Positions 1 to 5,409 of a stretch of 7,619 bases of DNA are shown here, in pieces (position 1 is the stretch's first letter; each line of letters starts with the position of its first letter). The stretch lies in NCBI GenBank assembly GCA_015222755.1, contig JADFVX010000116.1:1-7619 (forward strand), in the 5' to 3' direction. The position numbers and the translations under genes were made by a program. This DNA is from Pseudomonadota bacterium. Its GTDB lineage: Bacteria; Desulfobacterota; JADFVX01. The notes below the pieces were generated by a model. That model searched no databases. It was not told where the DNA came from and worked only from the letters and a program-made list of their open reading frames with translations.

Positions 1-444
1 TATTTAATAGTAGTAGGTTCTTTTGTCTCGGCTAGCGCATTTGCAGGAGAATCCGGGCACTCTCATATGTCTGCCGGAAATACTACAGATGACCGGACGG
101 AGTTAAAGCTCCCTGCACCTCTTAAGGTAAAGCAGAAGGCGATGATGAGAAAACATCTTGGAACTGTGGGCGAGCTAACGGGCCTTGTTGCAGAGGGGGA
201 CTTGAAGGGTGCAGGCAAGATGGCAAGGCAAAGGCTTGGGTGGACGCCTGTAGAGGCCGAGCAGTGCTCAAAGGTTAGCAAGATGTCAGGTGAAGACGAC
301 TTTATGACCTTTGGTATGGCACTTCATAAACAGGCCGACGCCTTTGCCGATGCTGCTGAAAAGGGAGATGCTTCGGCGGCACTTTCAGAACTGTCTTTGT
401 TGATTGTAAAGTGTAATGCCTGCCATGAACGTTTCCGCCACTAG
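1..444 (+). CDS. Periplasmic class II-type cytochrome c, 5' end missing
   Basis: The reading frame is open from the first base of the window to a TAG at 442-444, so the true start lies upstream and the ATG at 67 is internal. The first 15 visible residues are the hydrophobic end of a signal peptide finishing in Ala-Phe-Ala, with likely cleavage before Gly16. The mature part is about 132 residues and mostly predicted helix. One haem-binding CxxCH motif (Cys-Asn-Ala-Cys-His, bases 412-426) sits near the C-terminus. A C-terminal CxxCH in a helical protein of about 130 residues fits class II cytochromes of the cytochrome c' type, which are four-helix bundles in the periplasm. The sequence also resembles short cytochrome c proteins seen in metal- and sulfate-reducing bacteria. 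Haem attachment and export are well supported; the redox partner and role are unknown. A terminator-like hairpin follows, so it is probably not cotranscribed with grpE. Confidence 0.8.
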   Translation, partial: YLIVVGSFVSASAFAGESGHSHMSAGNTTDDRTELKLPAPLKVKQKAMMRKHLGTVGELTGLVAEGDLKGAGKMARQRLGWTPVEAEQCSKVSKMSGEDDFMTFGMALHKQADAFADAAEKGDASAALSELSLLIVKCNACHERFRH

Positions 445-520
445 TTAAGCTAGAATTCTCCTTCCTCAGCTCTTAGCTGCACTCAAAACCTTTTCCAAAT
501 CTTTATTTTTTAAATCTCAC

Positions 521-556
521 CGCCCCTTGACAAGCTCAGGGGGCGTTGTTATTTTA
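521..556 (+). terminator. Rho-independent terminator after the cytochrome gene
   Basis: A 10-bp stem (521-530 with 536-545, one G-T pair) closes a 5-base loop (531-535) and is followed by a T-rich stretch (546-555). The lower stem is almost all G-C. The position, 76 bases after the cytochrome stop codon and upstream of grpE, fits termination of the upstream gene. The core resembles a diverged copy of the widespread CTTCGACAAGCTCAG palindrome often found in bacterial intergenic regions. Confidence 0.7.
527..555 (+). promoter_or_regulatory. Candidate sigma-70-type promoter for grpE-dnaK
   Basis: A perfect TTGACA (527-532) lies 17 bases upstream of TATTTT (550-555, four of six matches to TATAAT). 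Transcription would begin near 562. The -35 box lies inside the terminator stem and loop. No CIRCE inverted repeat (TTAGCACTC-N9-GAGTGCTAA) and no convincing heat-shock sigma -10 (CCCCAT) is seen between 445 and 617. This is a pattern match only; the spacing and perfect -35 make it plausible. Confidence 0.4.
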
Positions 557-563
557 CATTTAA

Positions 564-588
564 AGAGGCCGTATAGTCTGGGGCCTTT
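564..588 (+). other. Stem-loop in the grpE 5' leader
   Basis: Bases 564-570 pair with 582-588 (7 bp, including one G-T pair, with a GGCC/GGCC core) around an 11-base loop. If transcription starts near 562, this hairpin would sit at the extreme 5' end of the grpE mRNA, where such structures can slow decay. It ends about 20 bases before the ribosome binding site, so it should not block translation. Confidence 0.3.
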
Positions 589-617
589 GAATAACAATGT
601 ATTGTCATGGAGGCTTG

Positions 618-1202
618 ATGTCGGATAGCAAGTTGGAAAAAGATGGTGCTGCCAAGGCCCCTGAAGATAAGGGTAAGGTAAAAAAAGTCAAGGCCGCCCC
701 TAAAAAAGGAAAGGCTGCCGAGCTTGAGGCTGCGCTGAAAAAGGCGGAAGAAGAGATTGAGACTCTTAGAGACGAGAAACTCCGCCTCCTCGCTGAAACA
801 GAAAATTTCAAGCGGCGCATTACAAAGGAGAAGGAGGATTTTCAGAAATACTCCAATGAAAAGACCGCAGCTGAGCTGCTACCCGTAATAGACAACCTGG
901 AACGCGCTGTGGAGCACGCCAAAGAGGCTGGAGAGACAGGCGCACTCCTTGAGGGAGTGGAAATGACGCTCACCCTCTTTGCCCAGATGCTGGAGAAGAT
1001 GGGAATCACAACTGTAGATGCAGTAGGGGAGACATTCGATCCTCAAAGGCATGAGGCTGTGCAGCAGATCGAGAGTGCAGACCACGAGCCAAACATCGTA
1101 GTGAGTGAGTTTCAGAAAGGTTATATGCTCTACGAGAGGCTCATCAGGCCGGCCATGGTAGTTGTGTCCAGGCCGCCTGTGAAGCAGGAAGAAAACAAAT
1201 AA
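618..1202 (+). CDS. grpE: GrpE, nucleotide exchange factor of DnaK
   Basis: GrpE is a cytosolic homodimer that opens the DnaK nucleotide pocket, releasing ADP so that ATP can rebind and substrate is freed. The 194-residue product has a charged, Lys/Ala/Glu-rich N-terminus (1-35), a long coiled coil (about 35-90), the helical segment with the conserved ELLPVIDNLERA (86-97), and a C-terminal beta domain (about 135-188). Family signatures there include FDPQRHEAV (140-148) and GYMLYERLIRPAMVVVS (168-184). The ATG at 618 is chosen because GGAGG (609-613) lies four bases upstream; an in-frame ATG at 597 would add seven atypical residues and lacks a ribosome binding site. dnaK follows after 41 bases with no terminator between, so the two are very likely cotranscribed. 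Length is normal for the family. Confidence 0.96.
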   Translation: MSDSKLEKDGAAKAPEDKGKVKKVKAAPKKGKAAELEAALKKAEEEIETLRDEKLRLLAETENFKRRITKEKEDFQKYSNEKTAAELLPVIDNLERAVEHAKEAGETGALLEGVEMTLTLFAQMLEKMGITTVDAVGETFDPQRHEAVQQIESADHEPNIVVSEFQKGYMLYERLIRPAMVVVSRPPVKQEENK

Positions 1203-1243
1203 AATTACTTTAGTTTTAAAATCAAGAGAGGAGATATAGGTAA

Positions 1244-3175
1244 ATGGGCAAAGTTATAGGAATAGATCTGGGTACTACCAACTCATGTGTAGCTATTATG
1301 GAGGGTGGAGAGCCTAAGGTTATTGTAAATGCAGAGGGAGGGAGGACTACTCCTTCCATGGTAGCCATAACAGAGAGCGGTGAAAGGCTTGTGGGACAGG
1401 TAGCAAAGCGTCAGGCGGTTACAAATCCTGAGCATACCATCTTCGCCGTAAAGAGGCTTATTGGCAGGAAATTTTCTACCAAAGAGGTAAAGAAGGATAT
1501 AGAGATATCCCCATTCAAGATCGTAGAGGCAAAAAACGGTGATGCATGGGTTAACGTAAGGGATAAGGACTACTCCCCTGCAGAGATATCTGCCATGATC
1601 CTTCAGAAGATGAAGAAGACTGCCGAAGACTATCTTGGCGAAGAGGTTACAGACGCCGTTGTTACAGTTCCGGCCTATTTTAATGACAGCCAGCGTCAGG
1701 CAACCAAAGATGCCGGAAAGATTTCAGGGCTTAATGTGCTCAGGATCATAAACGAGCCTACAGCAGCAGCACTGGCCTACGGTCTTGCAGACAAGAAGGA
1801 CCAGACCATCGCCGTTTTTGACCTTGGTGGTGGTACCTTCGATATTTCAGTTCTTGAGCTTGGAGACGGAGTCTTCGAGGTCAAGTCTACCAACGGTGAT
1901 ACCTTCCTCGGTGGCGAGGACTTCGATCAGCGTATCATCGATTATCTTGCCGATGAGTTCAAAAAGGATCAGGGTGTTGACCTGCGTAGTGACAAGATGG
2001 CACTCCAGCGTCTCAAAGAGGCTGCGGAAAAGGCGAAGATAGAGCTTTCCTCCTCAATGGAAACGGACATCAACCTGCCCTTTATCACGGCAGACCAGTC
2101 CGGCCCTAAGCACATGAACATCAAACTCTCACGTGCGAAGCTAGAAACACTTGTTGCTGACCTTCTTGACAAGCTTGATGCTCCCTGCAGGACAGCACTT
2201 AAAGATGCCGGGCTTAAGGCCTCTGACCTTAACGAGGTACTGCTCGTAGGTGGTATGATAAGGATGCCTGCCGTGCAGGAAAGGGTAAAGAAGATATTCA
2301 GCAAGGAGCCTAACAAGGGCGTAAACCCTGATGAGGTTGTTGCCATAGGTGCTGCGATACAGGGTGGAGTGCTCAAGGGTGATGTTAAGGATGTACTCCT
2401 TCTCGATGTGACTCCCCTCTCTCTCGGTATCGAGACACTGGGTGGTGTTATGAGCAAGCTTATAGAGAAGAACACTACAATCCCGACAAAGAAAAGCCAG
2501 GTCTTTTCTACGGCAGCGGACAACCAGCCTGCCGTCTCCATCCATGTTATTCAGGGTGAGAGGGAGATGTCTTCCCACAACAAGACTATCGGACGTTTTG
2601 AACTTGTAGGCATCCCTCCCGCACCGCGTGGTATACCTCAGGTTGAAGTTGCCTTTGATATAGATGCTAACGGCATATTGCATGTTTCTGCAAAGGACCT
2701 TGGTACAGGCAAGGAGCAGTCGATAAAAATCACTGCTTCAAGTGGTCTCTCCGAAGAAGAGATAGACCGCATGGTGAAAGATGCCGAGGCACATGCAGAT
2801 GAAGATAAAAAGCAAAAGGACCTGGTGGAGGCAAGAAATCAAGCGGACTCTCTCCTTTACTCCACGGAGAAATCCCTCACAGAGCATGGCGACAAGGTCG
2901 GTGAAGATGTAAAGAAAAGCATCGAAGACGGACTTGAAAAGCTGAAAAAGGCTATGGAAGGGGCAGACGCAGAGGAGATTAAGAAGGCCACAGAAGAGCT
3001 CAGCCAGGCATCTCACAAGCTTGCCGAGGCGATGTATGCCGAGGCGGGCGCACAGCAGGAGGGCGTCGCTCCGGAAGGGGGCGCTGCTGCTGAGGAGAAG
3101 CAGGACGATGATGTTGTCGATGCCGAGTATGAAGAGGTAAAAGACGACAAGGACGTAAAGGAAGAAAAGAAGTAG
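1244..3175 (+). CDS. dnaK: DnaK, Hsp70 chaperone
   Basis: DnaK binds exposed hydrophobic segments of unfolded proteins in an ATP-driven cycle with DnaJ and GrpE. The 643-residue length is normal. The ATPase domain (1-382) carries IDLGTTNSCVA near the N-terminus, EPTAAALAYG (171-180) and the phosphate-binding DLGGGTFDIS (193-202). The interdomain linker with the DVLLLDVTPLSLG signature begins at 383. It is followed by the beta-sandwich substrate-binding domain, a helical lid, and an acidic flexible tail containing EEVK, which in related proteins helps recruit DnaJ. The start is supported by AGGAG (1229-1233), ten bases upstream of the ATG. A small oddity is Gly-Gly-Met-Ile-Arg-Met-Pro at 336-342, where most relatives have Ser/Met-Thr before the Arg. 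It sits between grpE and dnaJ, the usual Hsp70 order without a visible hrcA. Confidence 0.98.
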   Translation: MGKVIGIDLGTTNSCVAIMEGGEPKVIVNAEGGRTTPSMVAITESGERLVGQVAKRQAVTNPEHTIFAVKRLIGRKFSTKEVKKDIEISPFKIVEAKNGDAWVNVRDKDYSPAEISAMILQKMKKTAEDYLGEEVTDAVVTVPAYFNDSQRQATKDAGKISGLNVLRIINEPTAAALAYGLADKKDQTIAVFDLGGGTFDISVLELGDGVFEVKSTNGDTFLGGEDFDQRIIDYLADEFKKDQGVDLRSDKMALQRLKEAAEKAKIELSSSMETDINLPFITADQSGPKHMNIKLSRAKLETLVADLLDKLDAPCRTALKDAGLKASDLNEVLLVGGMIRMPAVQERVKKIFSKEPNKGVNPDEVVAIGAAIQGGVLKGDVKDVLLLDVTPLSLGIETLGGVMSKLIEKNTTIPTKKSQVFSTAADNQPAVSIHVIQGEREMSSHNKTIGRFELVGIPPAPRGIPQVEVAFDIDANGILHVSAKDLGTGKEQSIKITASSGLSEEEIDRMVKDAEAHADEDKKQKDLVEARNQADSLLYSTEKSLTEHGDKVGEDVKKSIEDGLEKLKKAMEGADAEEIKKATEELSQASHKLAEAMYAEAGAQQEGVAPEGGAAAEEKQDDDVVDAEYEEVKDDKDVKEEKK

Positions 3176-3201
3176 CCTCTGCTGCTTAAGTCTTTAAATG
3201 C

Positions 3202-3231
3202 CGCAGGGCCATCCGTAAGGCTGGCCCTGCG
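3202..3231 (+). terminator. Strong hairpin after dnaK (possible attenuator or processing site)
   Basis: A perfect 10-bp G-C-rich stem (3202-3211 with 3222-3231) encloses a 10-base loop that can add a CC/GG pair capped by a GTAA (GNRA-type) tetraloop. It lies 26 bases after the dnaK stop codon. No T tract follows, so it may protect the dnaK mRNA 3' end or partially stop transcription rather than act as a classic terminator. Confidence 0.5.
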
Positions 3232-3248
3232 CTTAGTATATCTATAAC

Positions 3249-3280
3249 AGATTAAGCCCGTTGCCGGGCTTAATCTATTT
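3249..3280 (+). terminator. Second hairpin between dnaK and dnaJ
   Basis: A perfect 12-bp stem (3249-3260 with 3265-3276) closes a TTGC tetraloop and is followed by ATTT. It ends six bases before the dnaJ ribosome binding site, which stays outside the stem. The short T-rich tail is modest for Rho-independent termination, so partial read-through into dnaJ is likely, giving less DnaJ than DnaK. Confidence 0.5.
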
Positions 3281-3297
3281 CTGGAAGGGAATAAAAA

Positions 3298-4422
3298 TTG
3301 TCAAAAAAAGACTACTACGATATCCTTGGGATCAATAAGAATGCAAGTGATGCAGAGATTAAAAAGGCATACCGTAAGCTAGCTGTTAAATACCATCCCG
3401 ATAAAACCCAGGGAGATAAGGCTTCGGAGGAAAAATTCAAAGAAGCCACTGAGGCCTACGAGGTGCTGGCTGATGGCCAGAAGAGGGCCACATATGACCA
3501 GTTCGGTCACACAATGGGCCCTGAAGGTTTCGGAGGATTCAGGGACGCCGGTTTCGGCGGTGGCGGTGGTGCCGGTGGTTTTGGCGATATATTTGAAGAT
3601 ATATTCGGCGACTTTTTCGGTGGTGGCGCTGGTGGTCAGAGGCGTGGCGGTCAGCGCGGCAATGACCTGCGCTATAATCTTGACATAAAGTTTGAAGATG
3701 CGGCCTTTGGACTTGAGACAAAGATAAAGGTGCCTTCATATAAGAGTTGCTCTGATTGCAATGGTACAGGTGGTAAAGGGGGAGAGGTTGAGACCTGTGC
3801 TCATTGTCAGGGCAGCGGGCAGATGCGTATGCAGCAGGGCTTTTTCACGGTAAGCCGTACCTGTAATCACTGTATGGGAAATGGCAAGGTAATCAAAAAC
3901 CCCTGCCAGGTCTGTAAGGGACAAGGCAGGATAGAGGAGACTAAAACTCTTTCCCTTAATGTCCCCGCAGGTGTTGAGACTGGTACGCGGATGAAGATTG
4001 CCGGTGAAGGTGAACTGGGCGCAGGTGGGGCACCTTCAGGAGATCTCTATGTAGTTCTCTCTGTGGAGGAACATCCATTTTTTGTCCGTGAGGGGCGCGA
4101 AGTGGTATGCGAAATCCCGATTTCATTTTCACAGGCGGCCCTGGGGGATGAGCTGGAAGTGCCGACACTTGACGGTAAGGTGAAGATGAAGGTACCCGCC
4201 GGAACACAGCCTGGCAAGGTGATGCGTCTGAAGGGAAAGGGATTTCCAGATCTTAACCGATATGGCAGGGGTGATCAGCATGTGGTAATCAAGCTTGAGG
4301 TGCCGAGAAAACTGACAGAACGCCAGAAGGAACTGCTGGCTGAGTTTGACAGTGAGTCTGCCGAAGATGCGAACCCCTTAAGGAAAGGCTTTTTTGATAA
4401 GTTCAAAGAGATATTTGATTGA
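3298..4422 (+). CDS. dnaJ: DnaJ, Hsp40 co-chaperone
   Basis: DnaJ delivers unfolded clients to DnaK and stimulates its ATPase. The 374-residue product is a full class I (type A) Hsp40. It has a J domain (1-70) with the essential His-Pro-Asp at 33-35, and a Gly/Phe-rich linker (about 75-118) containing GDIFEDIFGDFFG. A zinc domain carries four CxxCxGxG repeats whose first cysteines are 151, 167, 189 and 203. The C-terminal client-binding beta domains run from about 210 to 360. The start codon is TTG: the N-terminus MSKKDYYDILG matches the family exactly from there, GGAAGGGA (3283-3290) is well placed seven bases upstream, and no nearby ATG would fit. It lies 122 bases after dnaK, separated by two hairpins, so its expression may be lower than that of dnaK. 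Confidence 0.97.
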   Translation: MSKKDYYDILGINKNASDAEIKKAYRKLAVKYHPDKTQGDKASEEKFKEATEAYEVLADGQKRATYDQFGHTMGPEGFGGFRDAGFGGGGGAGGFGDIFEDIFGDFFGGGAGGQRRGGQRGNDLRYNLDIKFEDAAFGLETKIKVPSYKSCSDCNGTGGKGGEVETCAHCQGSGQMRMQQGFFTVSRTCNHCMGNGKVIKNPCQVCKGQGRIEETKTLSLNVPAGVETGTRMKIAGEGELGAGGAPSGDLYVVLSVEEHPFFVREGREVVCEIPISFSQAALGDELEVPTLDGKVKMKVPAGTQPGKVMRLKGKGFPDLNRYGRGDQHVVIKLEVPRKLTERQKELLAEFDSESAEDANPLRKGFFDKFKEIFD

Positions 4423-4472
4423 CCTGGGAAAGTCTATTGGAAGCATTTTAAATTTAGATGCGTGGGGGATCT

Positions 4473-5363
4473 ATGAGTTTAGTAAAAGGTTTCATCACTT
4501 GCAGGAAAAACTCTTTTTTCAGAAACACCCCTGACTTACTTAACCCACATACCACGATCAGACCTTTCGTTCGACTTCTTATTTTCTCTGCCATCGTTCT
4601 GTATTCATTTCCTGCCTGGTCTGTACTGAGCCTGCAAGGCAAACTTAATATAAACACTGCATCAAAGCAGGAACTTATCCTTCTCCCTGAAATAGGGGAA
4701 GTGAGGGCGGCGGCGATTGTTGCTTTCAGGTCGAAGTCGGGTTCTTTTAAAGCCCTTGATGACCTTACTTTAGTCAGCGGAATCGGAGAGAAGACCCGGG
4801 AAAGCATCAAACCCTATATAAAGTTTACAGGCGACAGCGACCTCTCTATCCTTGCTCAAAAAACCCCTGCCGTCCAGGGCCTGTTTGCGGAAGATGCTAT
4901 TGCGGTGAACGCTAAACTGCTGCCAAATAAAATGTTTTTTGACGAGATGATTTCCGAGATAAGTCGGGCAGAATCATCCATTGTAATATCCATCTTTCTT
5001 TTCAAGACCTCACAATATCCCTCCAACAAGGCTAACATGCTTATGGCTGCCCTTGGCAAGGCCGCTGAGCGCGGTGTCAATGTGTCTGTGTTTTTTGAGC
5101 GCGGCAAAAGTGATGGGGACAGTGTAAGTGTGGCAAACAAAAACAGCGCCGACAGGCTTGCGGCTATGGGAGTATCTGTAAGCTTTGATTCCCCCGAAAG
5201 AACAACCCACACAAAGGTGGCTGTATTTGATGAAAAGACAGTTATTATAGGTAGCCATAATTTCACCCATTCAGCCCTCAAGTACAATAATGAGGTCTCT
5301 GTAAAGATAAACTCACCGGCTTTTTCAAAAAAAGTCTTAAACTATGTTGAAGGTTTGGAGTGA
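4473..5363 (+). CDS. Exported helix-hairpin-helix / phospholipase D-family protein
   Basis: The 296-residue protein joins three parts. Residues 31-50 form a hydrophobic signal or anchor segment (possible cleavage after Ala-Trp-Ser, 48-50) behind an unusually long polar N-terminus. Residues 57-118 form a ComEA-type double helix-hairpin-helix that binds DNA without sequence preference, with LNINTASKQEL at 58-68 and the hairpins LPEIGEVRAAAI (71-82) and VSGIGEKTRE (101-110). Residues 155-294 form one phospholipase D-like domain with a complete HKD motif: His246, Lys248, Asp253, then Gly260-Ser261 and Asn263. Single-HKD proteins such as the nuclease Nuc act as homodimers, so a secreted, DNA-binding nuclease is the best guess; lipid cleavage is the alternative. 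The ATG at 4473 has GGGGGA (4464-4469) just upstream; an ATG at 4458 would add five residues. It begins 50 bases after dnaJ with no terminator seen, so read-through from dnaJ is possible. Confidence 0.85.
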   Translation: MSLVKGFITCRKNSFFRNTPDLLNPHTTIRPFVRLLIFSAIVLYSFPAWSVLSLQGKLNINTASKQELILLPEIGEVRAAAIVAFRSKSGSFKALDDLTLVSGIGEKTRESIKPYIKFTGDSDLSILAQKTPAVQGLFAEDAIAVNAKLLPNKMFFDEMISEISRAESSIVISIFLFKTSQYPSNKANMLMAALGKAAERGVNVSVFFERGKSDGDSVSVANKNSADRLAAMGVSVSFDSPERTTHTKVAVFDEKTVIIGSHNFTHSALKYNNEVSVKINSPAFSKKVLNYVEGLE

Positions 5364-5375
5364 TTCCTTTATTAT
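5347..5375 (+). promoter_or_regulatory. Candidate promoter for the downstream lipoprotein gene
   Basis: TTGAAG (5347-5352) and TATTAT (5370-5375, five of six matches to TATAAT) are 17 bases apart, giving a start near 5382. The -35 element overlaps the last codons of the HhH-PLD gene. This is a pattern match only, in an A/T-rich stretch where chance matches are common. Confidence 0.3.
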
Positions 5376-5409
5376 AGGATTTTTTAATCAACTCCTTTAA
5401 GCGGACAAT

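Noticed and set aside
67..444. ATG at 67 as the start of the cytochrome gene
   Set aside because: The frame is open back to base 1 and encodes a signal-peptide end (Ala-Phe-Ala cleavage site) that a periplasmic cytochrome needs. The gene is therefore cut by the window edge rather than starting at 67.
597..617. ATG at 597 as the grpE start
   Set aside because: It lacks a ribosome binding site and adds seven residues unlike GrpE, whereas the ATG at 618 has GGAGG just upstream.
1969..2541. Long open frame on the minus strand inside dnaK (190 codons), and a 180-codon frame at 2141-2683
   Set aside because: They lie wholly within a highly conserved gene, have no recognisable domain, and are low-complexity Ser/Leu-rich or otherwise unlike any family. 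They are shadows of the dnaK coding frame.
3249..3298. RNA thermometer controlling dnaJ translation
   Set aside because: The ribosome binding site at 3283-3290 lies outside the 12-bp hairpin and I found no upstream segment complementary to GGAAGGGA.
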